A stretch of DNA of 64,000 bases from Zarea fungicola (lineage: Eukaryota > Ascomycota > Sordariomycetes > Hypocreales > Cordycipitaceae): contig FWCC01000220.1 of the NCBI GenBank assembly GCA_900169235.1, forward strand, positions 62,001 through 126,000, in the 5' to 3' direction. A program made the translations under genes and the position numbers. Each line of letters opens with the position of its first letter. Positions within the stretch are counted from its first letter, which is position 1. The notes under the pieces are model-generated. The model saw only the letters and a program-made list of their open reading frames with translations. It ran no database searches and had not been told where the DNA came from. Below are positions 20,674 through 32,745 of the stretch, in pieces.

Positions 20674-22586
20674 GATAGGGGAGGTTTTGAAGAGCGCTGC
20701 TCGCGATGAATAGATATGGTGATGCTGATTTGATGATGGTGGGTATGGATACCGTCTCACCAAGGCGGAGAATCCAGGAAAGGGAATAGCTGTGGCAACG
20801 GGACAATGCGACCAGTAAGATAACAGTAACTCATATATGTGGAAGTTCGTAGTTTTGTTACTTGCCAATCATTCGAGCAACATTCCTAATTCTCAATGCT
20901 GGAAATGGTACGATAATATCATAACTATGGGACCAGTTAAAGTGTAGTGGGTGGGTGCTTGGACATACAGTACAGCGGAGGAGGAAAGAAGAGTAAAGTA
21001 AGACCTCGCGAGTACGGGCTGTCGGATCACCGGCGGCATATACTTTGCAGCATTAACAGTTACCAGCCATGTACATACCGCTTCAAAAAATGAACAAATA
21101 AATAAGCCACCATGTTATGAATGGCCCACAGCAGGATAACACGAATGATTCTAGACACTGCCTCCACTAACAAATCCACTGATGATGGCGAGCGATTCCT
21201 CCCGTGTGGAGTCGGCACTTCCAAAAAATCAAGGCACAATCACTAATTAACTAGTTACTAGCTACTAGTCAATGGAAATCTGAAAAGCCCGGATGCCACC
21301 TGCTAGCTGCGCGGAGGACATGAATCGCTAAGCGTGACGACATTGGGTTGCACCCCACAGGAGGAAATTGTGTTATGATCTGATCTACTAAGTTATGTTA
21401 TTTATCGGAGACACTCCATAATGGAGGGTTCTTCGAATTCCAGTACATTTCGCTAGCCTCTTGCCAAAATTAATGATAACTCTCTATCTGGGGTAGTTCT
21501 GGGGTAAGACCTCCACGATGCCATGGGGAAACCCGTCAAACTTGACTGCATGTGTCACTGGATGTGCTGGAGTCTAACTAGATCCTAGTGGAGTAGTGCC
21601 TCGAACTATTAAGCCGGTTTGATAATTATATTATACTTTTTACTTCCCCGCGTCGTTACCCGGCGATTCTTTTGTCAGCTCTCACTTATCGACCCTAACC
21701 CCAGCCACAGTCATGCCGTTAAGTCCGACCTTCCAGGGTTCATTGCGATACAGCAACGGAGAAAAGGATCTCATTCGACAAAAAGGTAATTTAGTGCATG
21801 CCAAGCTCAGCCTAAGCTCAGCCTCACACACCAAGACCCACAAAGCCGTTGGAAGGTAACAGCGAGGTTCATTAAAAACCGGCGCGAACTAACGGTGGAG
21901 TATAGTTATAGTTAATAAAAGCGCGTGGCCGTAATATGGTCTCGGAACGAAGGGGCCCCAAGTCATGTCGGCAAAACAAAGCTCTTACTCTCCATCAGCA
22001 GGTAGTTTACAGGTCAGTTTTACCCCTGTGCTCTGGCCTAGCAATATATTGCCTTCAACGTCGTGCCTACTCTTTCCCCAGTGGCGTGGCATTGCCTGTT
22101 TTTCGAGACAAGTAGTTAACAGGATCAGCCACTGGTAGGATCTCATGTTATCTATTCATCAATTTAATCAGGTGCAATAAGAAGGAATGATGACATAGTT
22201 ACTACTTAAGCCAGTTGCAGCTATTTGTAATCTATCTAAATAGCCAGCTACCTATCACCTGAGGATCAGGAACAGCACTATGTATGTAACGAGCTGCTTG
22301 CGCTCTAACAGTGATCAAAGAGCTTTGTAGTTCCGTACCTTCATTCCTATTCTGGTCAAGTCTGTTCTTGAATGGAGAATTCAGGACAGAAATTTGTTTC
22401 TTCATAGGAAGAGTGATCAGTGTCACGTAACGCTCAGCTTGACCACTGCAAAGTTATAAATCTGTTTCCAGGCAGAGATTCTTACACAATGAAACAAAAG
22501 GTACTAAAAATTGAAGCTGGTAATGTTATTTGAAAGGTGATTTGAGATTCAAAGTATTTTGTAAAGTTTACCATTTAGCATGATTA
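20674..22586. other. Long intergenic region
   Basis: This 1.9 kb is AT-rich, holding the upstream region of the bZIP gene and the 3' flank of the aminotransferase. CTAG-rich short repeats occur at 21248-21270. No convincing gene, transposon end or RNA gene was seen. It separates the synthetase cluster from the aminotransferase module. Confidence 0.5.
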
Positions 22587-24214
22587 CTAGTCTTTGTGGT
22601 AAGCCTCACCAGGAATAGCCCCGTAGCCAGGCAACTCATTTATGGCATCCTTTATAGTCTGAATACCCCTTTCTAACTCCTCATCAGTCATAACCATTGG
22701 TACACTCATCCTCAATCGGCCTTCAAGCGGATAAAGGAGCACGCCTTTGGTAAGTATCAGACCAGCCAGGCGTCGAGCGGTGATTCCCTTGGCGGTGTCT
22801 TCCAAGATTCCGACGTTAAAGTCTGCGCCTCTAACCTCAATCTTAGTCACATAAGGATGTGACTTCAAGTCCGCCGTCATGGCCGTGAACTTTCTTCCGA
22901 TTACAGCGGCTCTTTCGACCAAATTCTCCTCGTCAATGATTTCAAGGGCAGCTTCGCAAGCGGCAATGGCAAGAGGAGTATGGCAGAAGGTGGCGGCAGT
23001 CTCGTACGCGTGAACAAGTCCCATAATCTCTTTTGGCCCTAAGACAAACGATGCCGGGTATGCACCCCCACTGACGGACTTGCCCATGACGACAAGATCC
23101 GGCTTCACGTCATCACCAAGATGGTGGAAAGAAAAGAACTTTCCAGTTTTTCCACATCCCATTCTTACCTCGTCTGCGATGAAGAGGATGCCATACTTTT
23201 TGCAAAGATCATAGACCCCACGTGAGTAGTTTACCTCCTCTTCGTAGGTACTGCCAAATAGGGTCAGCCATTGACTCACAGGGAAAAGGGAGTGAGTACT
23301 CGCGCAAAGCTCACTTTCCTGTATTGCGGATGCATTCCATAATGACCGCAGCTGTCCTCGTATGGTGCTCGCGCAGACATTCCTCCATAAGCCGGATATT
23401 TCCGAATTGCAATACCTGACCTGTGGTCGGATTCACATTTGTCTGTCGCGGGCTGTCCAGACCATAGGCTGTGGAATGGTTATTAGCATCAGATCAAGCT
23501 CAGGGAGACTCTTCGAGGCGCGTTACCTGCTCTCTTGGCGCTAGGGTCTTGAAGACCCCAGACGCCGGACCCAAGTCCGTGATAGCTGCCGCCTACTCCA
23601 AGTACAAGAAGATCTTGCGTCGGTATCTGCTTAACTTTATGACCCCATTTTCTTGCTATTTTGGTTGCGAGGTCTGATCCCTCCCCACCCGAGACCATGG
23701 CTGACACTTGGTCATAGCCAACCCGATTACAGAGGCTCTTTGCAAAGGGAGGCCAGCGAGAAGTATGCGTCGCTATATTCAACAAATATGCTTTTAAAAA
23801 ATGAGTACGGAGGAAATTAAAGCAGATTCAGTCTTTTCTTTTTTTTAATGACGATACCTTTCTGTAGCTGCGCTGCCATTGCTTGGATGATTTTGGGGTG
23901 AGAATGACCCTGATTGATTGCACTAAACATGCAAATAAAATCGAGGTACTCCTTTCCATCAACATCCTAGTCTGGTCAGCAAACAAAAATACTGCTTCGT
24001 GGGAAAGAACTATTGTTCAATGACGACTTACCCAGAGTCGAGCTCCCAATCCCTTGTCCATAAAAACCGGCAGTGGAGCAAAACCACCGGCGGTGTATTG
24101 AGCCTCCATGTCAAGCAGCTGCTGCGTCGCTTCCGACATTTGCAATTGGATTTTTCCAGAATCTGCCTCTGGATCTGCCAGATTAATGGGCGACATGTTT
24201 GATACGTTTTTCAA
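22587..24214 (-). CDS. Class III PLP aminotransferase, ornithine/omega-amino-acid type
   Basis: Five exons: 24032-24214, 23858-23966, 23527-23790, 23315-23468 and 22587-23250, giving 457 aa. Each junction joins family sequence: RLW to [10 protein letters not shown], then [11 protein letters not shown], then YGLDSPR, then TYEEEV. Phosphate-binding GSYHG, D263 in ADEV and the PLP Schiff-base lysine K294 in VMGKSVSGG are present, and length fits the family. Such enzymes move a terminal amino group from ornithine, GABA or similar to a 2-oxo acid, leaving a semialdehyde. The closest pattern is ornithine aminotransferase, but several motif positions differ (MVSGGEGSD where SGAEA-type sequence is common), so another omega-amine substrate is possible. 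With the permease and aldehyde dehydrogenase it forms a pathway-like set. An in-frame ATG at 24196 is an alternative start. Confidence 0.85.
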
Positions 24215-24316
24215 AAATTTGTTGAGCTGTTTTTGCAGAGGTACACGCAGGGTACTGAAAGTGAAAATTGCGTCAACACATTGCTCAAGAATTCACAGCA
24301 AATGAGTTTTCTTTTA

Positions 24317-24326
24317 GCTTTATAAA
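24317..24326 (-). promoter_or_regulatory. Probable TATA box of aminotransferase gene
   Basis: On the minus strand this reads TTTATAAAGC, 103-112 nt upstream of the ATG at 24214. It is a motif match only. Confidence 0.35.
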
Positions 24327-24363
24327 TACATCTGTCACTCAGCGAGTACCAGCGAGCAGTTCC

Positions 24364-24939
24364 ACTCGCTGTTACCTGCATGGAAAAAGTGAAGCCAGTG
24401 TAATGGGGCCTGGCAGCCAAGTTGCCTAGGCCTGTTAAAGTGGAACGAGCGAGGTCAGAAGGACCCTTGGCTACCATGACATTTGTGCAGAGTGTCTCTC
24501 CAATAATAACCTAATTAATGAGTGATTGTGTTCTGTTCTGCGCTCGGTACTCCGGCTTGCTCTGCTGCTTCCCAGCAGGAGACGGGTTACAGCTAGCCTA
24601 CGACTTAAGAAAAATGGACTCGCTGTTACCTACTTCGAGATTTATTCATTGCAACGCCTCAAACCAGGTGGTAACTAATAAATTGGGCAACCAAGTGCGT
24701 CATGCCGAGCGGGTGCCCGTCAGCAGAAAGGAGAAGTTATGCTAGGTTGAAGAACCTGTTCTGGAGACATGCAGGGGTTGCCTGTCAACTGTGTAGTTCC
24801 CAGCTTCCTCCCGCAAAAGGCACAAAATAGTCTAGTTACCTTAACCCCCGCTTTTGCACCTTGCTCGATCGTCTGTTGTGTCGGTTCCCTTGCCAATATG
24901 CGGGGAAGCAAAGTAGATCGTGTCCTCGTTGTTACCTGC
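24364..24939 (+). repeat. Three dispersed copies of a 13-14 nt motif
   Basis: ACTCGCTGTTACCT occurs exactly at 24364-24377 and 24618-24631. A one-mismatch copy, CTCGTTGTTACCTGC, is at 24925-24939. All are in the same orientation, in the promoter region between the aminotransferase and the permease. They may be regulatory elements or chance. Confidence 0.5.
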
Positions 24940-25356
24940 CGTTCGATGTTCCGTCCACATCCGAAATATCTCAGCTGCGGGGTAGAGTACATTATTAGTG
25001 TGGTGAAGCTACTGCAAACCAGCTAGTTGCATGGCTATTTAGCTCGGAAATGTGGAAGCTAATAACATATTCAACAAGCCTGTTTAGGATAACTGACTCG
25101 GTGGCTTTGGCTTCTGCCGTTGGACCGGCCTGCTCATTACACAGCGAGTGCTCCGGCTCTGCGCCTAATTCAACAACTTCCATGAACCTGTACTACTCCA
25201 TATACTGCGTGGGATGCTACGTTAGCGGCCGCCACCAAGAACCCTCGCAACCACTTTTGGGGACTGGAACTACGATCTCAGAAGGTGGTTTTGTCGACGA
25301 GTATGCCCATCCATGTAGTCTCCTTCATCCCCCTTCACCGGTACTCTTCTGTACAC

Positions 25357-25363
25357 TATAAAA
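25357..25363 (+). promoter_or_regulatory. Probable TATA box of permease gene
   Basis: TATAAAA lies 171-177 nt before the permease ATG. It is a motif match only. Confidence 0.35.
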
Positions 25364-25533
25364 TGTATAATACAAGCGTACCTTCCCTTGGCAGATAGTG
25401 AGATGTTTACTCGTGCTGCTTGAGAAAATTCAATGAGCCAACACAAAGAACAATTGCATACGCCTTTTCTACCGCCGACGCTACACCCCTGCTGACTACT
25501 TAACTGAGCCCCTCAACTATATTCACCGGACTC

Positions 25534-27277
25534 ATGGACGGAATGGACAGTGATATCACACAGAAGAAATCTTTAGCCCAAAGTGATATAGACGACGGCG
25601 ATGTGCTGGTTTTGGGGCTAGGTGCACCCTCGGCCCAACGACGTTTTACAGGCTTAGAGATTACTGCTGTGGGTTACAACATCTGCTCTAGCTGGTTAGG
25701 AATTGCAGCCAGCTTCACTCTCGCGGTTGCCTCTGGGGGAAGCGTTACTTTGTTGTATGGGATCATTCTCGTCAGCTTCGTGTTCGTTTGCAACGGCGGG
25801 ACACTGGCCGAGTTGGCCAGCGTTTATCCTACAGCAGGTGGTCAGTATCATTTTGCATCCATACTTGCACCCCAGAAATACAGCAGACCAATATCGTACG
25901 TCTGTGGCCTGTTCGCGGTATTCTCTTGGATTGTTACCATTGCAGCTGTTGCAGTTCTGCTGGGGCAGGAAGTGCTGGCAATTGTCCTTAACTATGTCGA
26001 CAGCTACCATGTTCAAAGCTGGCATCTTTTCGTGGCATATCTAGCCTTTAGTACTTTATCTGCCATGTACAACGTCTTGCTTTTGAAGAGGTCAGCATGG
26101 ATATACGATGTGGGCAGTAAGTTACCCCATTGAAACCTAGAGCTTACTGTTGTCTGATTTGCGAGATAGTGATCTTGAGCTTGACCCTCTTTGCCGTGGT
26201 AACAGTGACTTGTTCGGCACGGGCTCAGCAACGTCCAAGTACGGTAGCGGTCTGGACAACAATTGTCAACGACTCTGGTTGGCCAGATGGGGTCCTATTT
26301 CTCATTGGCACCCTTACACCGCAGTTCATGTTTGTTGGGTTTGATGGAGCGCTGCATCTTGCCGAAGAATGCCTCAACCCATCTAAAGTTGTACCAAAGG
26401 CCATCTTGACAACAGTCGGGATCGGATTTGTGACGGCCTTTTCATTTGCAATCGGCATGTCCTATAGCATTACTGAGTTAGATGTCGCTCTCAACTCGCG
26501 CACCGGGTAAGTTCAACACACTCCTTGCTTGTGGACACCAACGTATTAACCAGTTTCTCAGATTTCCCATATATGAAGTCTATAAAATTGCTTGCAGATC
26601 AGATGCTGCCGCTACCGTTTTCATGGGAATCATGTTGATCTGTGGTAGCATTACCTTGATTGCTATTCAGCAAAGCGCGTCGCGGATGACTTGGGCTTTT
26701 GCTCGAGACAAGGCCATGCACATGTCAGGACATATTGGCCGCATGAATGCTACACTCGAGGTCCCAGTTTATGCACTGCTGTTCAATCATGCTGTTGTGG
26801 TATTGATTGGTGTTTTAATCGTGGCGTCTTCCACAGGTAAGATTTTCCTGACACTGTTGTAACGCCGTCTTAACAAATTCGTCATAGTTTTCAATGCCAT
26901 TATCGGCTCTTGTGCTCTTCTTCAGCAACTTTCCTTTGGAATTCCAGCAGGATTGCTGCTATACAAACGGTTTACTTCCTCAACATTCCTACCCCGAGAC
27001 AGGTCTTTCCGGATGCCAAATATCATTGGCTACATTGCGAATAGCGTTGTTATTATTTGGTCCTTCATCGCTCTGGTTTTTTACATTTTACCACCAGCAC
27101 TCCCTGTTACTGGATCATCCATGAGTATGTTACTTGCCATGTTTTCTTTACACCATTAACAAGATTTTAGACTACACTGTTGCAGTACTGGCAATAATTG
27201 TTATCTTCGCCGCGATTAATTGGGTTACATATGGTAGAAAACACTACAAGGGGCCCCGGATCGAACTTATGGAATGA
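25534..27277 (+). CDS. Amino acid/GABA/choline-type permease (APC superfamily)
   Basis: Five exons: 25534-26116, 26170-26507, 26562-26836, 26888-27124 and 27171-27277, about 512 aa. A polar N-terminus leads into FTGLEITAVGYNICSSW and about 12 hydrophobic helices. The conserved YPTAGGQYHF near the end of helix 2 or 3 is characteristic of the fungal GABA/choline/amino acid permeases of the APC superfamily. The later segment ASRMTWAFARDKAMHMS, with its charged loop, is also typical. It should import an amine or amino acid across the plasma membrane. It stands between the aminotransferase (divergent) and the aldehyde dehydrogenase (same strand), so it may supply their substrate. The substrate cannot be told from sequence by eye. 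Confidence 0.88.
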
Positions 27278-28071
27278 AGAGCATAATGCGAGATAAAAAT
27301 CCAAAGTGTATTTTTGTAGCAACGGTGGCAAATTTCGCTGCAGTTTATTTTGCAATGCTTTGTAAAGCTCATATTCACTTGTTCGCCGCATTTGTAGTTA
27401 AAGCTAGTCATCAAAACTTCCAGTGTGAGTAGGGCTGTCACAAGATCGCGTGGGTGAACACACCCACAGGACCGAGCAGTGCTGGCCGATGCACCAAGAA
27501 ACCGTGGCTTCCACTATTTATTCATATGAATCTGTTTTGCACCCAATAATGTCAAAATACAGTTCATTATTTCCGTCATTGTCGCGAAGTAGCTGATTAA
27601 CACGCTCTGCGAGTGAGTCAGTCAGCGATGACTCGTGCTCGTCCACGTTCAGTTTGATCGAGCATAACAAGATGTTAAACACCAATCGCTAATCATACAA
27701 ACTGGAGTTAAATATTTTCAATAAGAGGCCGAGTTGTTGTGCGGGGCAACATGGCCTACCTCTCGGCAGGTGATAACGAGCCATTGATGTCCAATCCATC
27801 CTGCTCAGCTGTGGCTCCGTAATTTAAAACATTCGTGGGTCATTAGAGGTCATCACAAAGTCAAATTTCACTAACTTGAAACAGATGCGGGGAGACTGGG
27901 AGTTTTAATTTGTAATTGTACTGACGAGCAGTTCTGATACTGGCTATTTAAAGGCCCTGGCCTACTGCTCACGCTGTTTCGCACTAAATCCGCCGACAGT
28001 ACTTCACCTCCAGGTTTTAGTTCCTGTGCTATTCTCACGTTATCATAAAAGGGAACTCAAGAAATCCCAAC
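27278..28071. promoter_or_regulatory. Aldehyde dehydrogenase upstream region
   Basis: This 794-bp spacer holds TGAGTCA at 27614-27620 and an inverted TGACTCG at 27629-27635, and TATTTAAAGG at 27945-27954, about 120 nt before the dehydrogenase ATG. No gene was seen in it. Confidence 0.5.
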
Positions 28072-29890
28072 ATGTCTGACATGATCATTGAGCTAACGGC
28101 TCCAAATGGGCTGACCTATCATCAACCGATTGGGCTATTCATCAATAATGAGTTCGTCAGGTCCAGTTCCGGCCAGAAAATACCAACCACAGACCCAACG
28201 TGAGCATCCCACCCTCTTTTATTCTACAACTGATAATAATATAGTGTAAGACATGAGACAGAAATTACCCAAGTATTTGCAGCTGATGCCGATGATGTGG
28301 ATATTGCTGTGAACGCTGCTCGGACAGCTTTCAAAGATCCGAGTTGGAGAGGCTTGTCATCAACCGATAGAGGCAAGCTACTGTCAAGGCTGGGATCTTT
28401 GATAGAGGAAAATGCACAAATTCTCGCAACTATTGAGACATGGGACAATGGTACAGTCAACTCGCTACTCCTCAGCGTGGTTCTTAGATCATCGACTTAC
28501 ACGCACTAGGGAAGCCATACGAGCATGCACTTACAGTTGATATCCCGATCGTTGCAAATACATTAAAGTACTATGGTGGCTGGGCTGACAAGATCCATGG
28601 AGATGTTATTGAGACAACACGTTCCAAGTTGAACTACACGACTCTGGAGCCTATTGGAGTCTGTGGGCAAATTATACCGTGAGCGTTCTTCTGAAACTTG
28701 GAAATACCATTTACTGACATTGCCTTAGTTGGAACTTCCCATTGGTAAATCCGCCCTCCCCTACGAATTCTTAGGCAAAACTGACGCTCTCTAGGCCATG
28801 GCAGCTTGGAAGCTGGGCCCAGCGCTCGCTTGTGGCAACACTGTAGTTTTGAAAGCTGCAGAGCAGACGCCGCTCTCGGCACTGTTCCTGGCATCGCTTG
28901 TCAAGAAAGCCGGATTTCCTCCAGGGACCGTCAATATCCTCAATGGCCTTGGTAGGACAGCAGGTTCGGCCATTGCTTCCCATCCAGGTATTGATAAGAT
29001 TGCATTCACCGGTTCCACTGAGACAGGCAGGCAAATCATGAAGCTCGCGGCCGCGAATCTGAAAAATATAACTTTAGAAACCGGTGGTAAGAGCCCGCTA
29101 TTGGTTTTTGACGACGCAGAATTCGACGCAGCCATTTCGTGGGCTCATACGGGTGTCATGTTCAATCAAGGGCAAGTCTGTACTGCAACTAGCCGAATCT
29201 TGGTTCAAGAAGGTGTCTACAACAAGTTTGTAGAAGCGTTCAAGGCCCAGGTTGCCAAGGTCTCCAAAATCGGAGACCCGTTTTCACCTTCTACATTCCA
29301 GGGCCCCCAGGTTAGTAAAGCCCAGTATGAGCGTATTCTAGAGTACGTCCAAAGCGGAAAATCGGACGGCGCGACGCTGTCACTTGGGGGGCAAGGACAC
29401 AGGGGTGCCGATGATAAGGGCTATTTCATCTCGCCGACAGTCTTTACGAATGTAAGAGACGATATGAAAATATTTCGCGAAGAGGTGTTTGGACCGTTTG
29501 TGGTCATCTCATCGTTCAAGACGGAGGATGAAGCCGTGACAAGAGCCAACGATTCCTGTTATGGTCTCGGCAGTGCAGTATGTTCCGCTCAGCTACATAT
29601 CTCCGAAAACGTGTCTCACCATGAAAAAATTCTAGATTTTCACGCGAGATATTAAGAGGGCTCACCGGGTTGCACGAAATATTGAAGCCGGCATGGTGTG
29701 GATCAACTCGAGCAACGATTCTGATTTCCGGTTTGTTAGCCTGTCACTCCTTCGGCTTGTTTTATTTTTTAACCTTGTTCACAGCGTTCCTTTTGGTGGA
29801 GTAAAGCAGTCAGGTATTGGAAGGGAACTTGGCCAGGCCGGATTAAGCGGGTATTGCAATGTTAAATCCGTGCATGTTAATCTGGACTAA
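28072..29890 (+). CDS. NAD(P)-dependent aldehyde dehydrogenase
   Basis: Seven exons: 28072-28199, 28245-28450 (or from 28251), 28510-28678, 28729-28744, 28795-29577, 29636-29730 and 29785-29890, giving 500 aa (498 with the alternative). Exon 4 is only 16 nt and encodes the WNFPL part of the conserved IPWNFP cofactor motif. Catalytic C302 in FNQGQVCTA, general-base E268 in LETGGKSP and the FTGSTETG nucleotide-binding loop (244-251) are intact, as is EVFGPFV near the C-terminus. The family oxidises aldehydes, including semialdehydes, to acids. Beside an omega-aminotransferase and a permease, a semialdehyde substrate is a reasonable inference. The second-intron acceptor is ambiguous by 6 nt. Confidence 0.9.
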
Positions 29891-30828
29891 ACAAAGCTGA
29901 TTAAAAGGCTTATTTATACCTCAGGATGGTGTTTACGGTATGGGGATGAGACAAAATGTTGTTAGTAGTCAATATAAATAGTAACGAAATTATAGTGCTA
30001 GAATGCGAAACGCTCTGCTGGTCGTGCTTGTGACTGTGGATTTTATTAAAAATAACACTGCACCACGTAATTGTATCGTAGTCTTTGGGAACAGTTTTGT
30101 ACCCCGGAGCAGTTATATCGCCATTTTTGCTGCTGTTCCTGCTGTTGTTGCTGTTGTTGCTGCTGCTGCAAGGCCACTTATGCTATTGTTGGCTTGCTGA
30201 TACGCTGTTGGTAGCACTGTTAGGTTTTATTACTAGTTAGCTTGTTGTGTTTCAGTATTTTACATTTAATTGAATGCTACAATAATTAACACTGATAGTG
30301 GAAGGAATGTGGAACAGGCTAGAAATAGTCCTGAGTAGATATAGATTGCTCAGTATTTTTCCAAGTCCGTCAGGTGAAATTCGGACCAGGCTCCAGAGTA
30401 TGATTCAGTCCCATTCTGATCCGCTCCCCCGCGCTCTCCCCGCATTATCTATTTCAGCTAATGAACCCGCACGCCGCACTGGCACCCGCCAGTAACCACC
30501 CGGAGCCACTCATCTAGTTATTTATCGAGTTTTAGTCGCGATATTCTCCAATCTGGGATTACTGCGTCACGTGGAACTCGTGCTTGAACCACGCTAAATG
30601 CTCTACGCTGGGTCTCGCTGTGACTTGCCTGTGTTCTAGTTCCTCAACGCTCTGGTACTACTTGCCCTTTTTCCATCTCGTTGGACTATGACTTGTCAAT
30701 GACACCGGAGCTCCGACCTAGGCCCTTTACTGTTTGTTATGTGCCTATTTCACAGCGTCACTCGCATAGCCTGCACACTTCAGCCCCCCGGTTCGGCCAA
30801 GGTCAATGATTGACCGGCGTAGGCCACC
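29891..30828. other. Intergenic with trinucleotide repeat
   Basis: This 0.94 kb lies between the dehydrogenase and the second Zn2Cys6 gene. It contains an imperfect (GCT/GTT)n tract and, close to the regulator, a GC-richer leader with a CGGAGCTCCG palindrome near 30705-30714. No convincing gene was seen. Confidence 0.5.
30128..30172 (+). repeat. Imperfect GCT/GTT trinucleotide microsatellite
   Basis: About 15 units of GCT, GTT and CCT triplets occur in an intergenic setting. The short frame across it is low-complexity and is not called as a gene. Confidence 0.8.
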
Positions 30829-32745
30829 ATGCCCAGAAAACCTAGAACCCGGCCCTCTGTGAAGAGATCAAAGACATACACCGGATGCTGGACGTGCCGT
30901 AAACGTGGTGTAAAGTGCGACACCGCGCGGCCGACCTGTGTCAGATGTCAAAAGACTCAGCGGGTCTGTGAAGGATATGGTGTTAGACTCTTATGGAATC
31001 GTGAAGAAGTGTCTGCAAGTTCAGGCAAACACCGATTGCTTTTTTCGGAGTCTGACAGGTACCATCCGACTTTCAGCGATGATGAAATTGACGCAGCAAT
31101 TCAGAGTCTAGACTCGATGGAGATTGATTGGGCAGGCTGCCAAGACGGGCCTTTCGTCGCTTTCAGGTGTGCGTCATATGGTAAAAAAACGAATGACGCG
31201 CATGGCAGCACTGATGACCTGTCTTCTTCCTGTTCTGAACTTTGGCAAGTAAGTTTAGTCTTATTCTGGAAGCTACTCGGTGTATGTCAGCCAAGCTTAC
31301 ATCGTCGCGCAGGGATCGCCACAATCCGATCCTGATAACTACCTTGCCATTTGCGAGGATTTTAAAGAATGCATTGCTGTAAGTGTACCAACCTACTGGT
31401 TCTGATCAAATAGCACCATTTCTAACTGCTCGGTTAGGCCCAGCGCAGCGAGGCTAGAACTAATGCAAGGCTAATAACCTCCCCAACACTATATAACTCC
31501 TACCAAAACGGGAGCTGTTTAATGACGGCGCAGAAGTTGCTTCCATTTTTTGAGCCAATTGTTGTTTCTACCATTCCGGAGGAGCGACGACTCTTTCACC
31601 ATTGGGTGACATCCGCCAGTGGAATGCTGATATCCACCGGGCATCCTGACAACCCATACCAAAATGTCGTTATTAGATTGGCATTGAGCGCAGCCTCAGC
31701 CTCATCACCAGAGCACATGGTATTCAACAGCGCACTTTTACACAGCATCTACGCTTTGGCATCCTTTAATTTAAACCGGATTCATCATTCAAGAGACGTG
31801 GAACAAGCAGCTATAATTCACCAAGAAATCAGCATACGTCATCTCCGTCGCGGCATTGCTGGCAGTGTCGCTGGGCACAGTACGTCCTTCTTGGCAACAA
31901 CTATTCTGCTGGTTGTTATTGAGACCATCAGTGGCCAGTTCACTTCATGGCGCATCCATCTCAATGCCGCCAGAAAATGGCTTTGGTCAATAGGCAGAGC
32001 TCGCACGAAAGACGAGGATATCCTATGTCAGCTGCTTCGAGTACTCGAGGTTCTTGGCTGTAATGACCAGCGACTGGTGGACCCAAACCTTGACTCGGAA
32101 ATCGAGCACATCGGTGCTTCGTCTGATACCCAGACGTCCATCATCACCGACGGTAGGGATGTGGATTGCAGTCAAAGCTTTTTCGGAGTCACAAACTCCA
32201 TGTTAGACATCATCTCTGAGATAAACTGGCGAAGCAGGCGGCCGTGTATGGGGACACCAGCAGAGCTTCGTGCGCTCAGACACCGACTTCTATTAACCAA
32301 CCCACTAACGCTCCGCTTCCCGAGCCCGACGAAGTCTACGGAGAAATTGACACGGCAGAATGCATGTGCTTTCTACATAGCATGTAACATATACTACGAG
32401 CGCCTGATTGCCCATCAACAGTCAGAGGATTTGCAACATCTTGTGGAGCAAGGGCTGTATCACCTGGAGACCATCAATGCACTTGAGCAAGACAAGAACG
32501 TTGCTGGCTTGATCTGGCCTGTATACATTATTTCATGCGAAGCAGACTGTAATGATTTTCGCCAACGATCGCTTCAGGTGTTTGCAAGGCGGCTGAAGCA
32601 AGGCATTGGCGGTGTGGACAAGATACGGGCTGTAACCATAGAGGTTTGGCGCCGTCGGGATTTAGGAGGCAGCAAAGATCCTGAATCACGTTTTGCTTGG
32701 TTTAATGCTGCAAGGGCCATGGGAGTTGACTTGCTGCTTTCATAG
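30829..32745 (+). CDS. Zn2Cys6 transcription factor (Fungal_trans_2 type)
   Basis: Three exons: 30829-31248, 31313-31378 and 31438-32745, giving 597 aa. The N-terminal zinc cluster is C-x2-C-x6-C-x6-C-x2-C-x6-C (GCWTCRKRGVKC..CVRC), flanked by a basic RPSVKRSK stretch. The middle and C-terminal parts resemble the Fungal_trans_2 regulatory domain: LLPFFEPIV, then ERRLFHHWV, a typical entry into this domain, and a helical body around IYYERLIAHQ. Exon 3 continues without a stop upstream of its first internal ATG, which supports the splice. Position at the end of the permease and dehydrogenase module suggests it regulates that module, and it may mark the right border of the accessory region. Confidence 0.88.

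Larger units (their letters stand above)
24215..25533. promoter_or_regulatory. Divergent promoter region, aminotransferase / permease
   Basis: This 1.3-kb region lies between opposite start codons. It has a TATA-like element for the aminotransferase near 24317-24326 and one for the permease at 25357-25363. It also has three near-identical copies of CTCGYTGTTACCT (at 24365, 24619 and 24925) and TGACTCG at 25094-25100. Small minus-strand frames here lack recognisable protein features. Confidence 0.5.

Noticed and set aside
24720..25183. Minus-strand frames upstream of the aminotransferase with several CAGGTAAC-like donor sites
   Set aside because: They look like possible small exons, but no acceptors join them into a protein of recognisable character. 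They are recorded instead as a repeated promoter motif.
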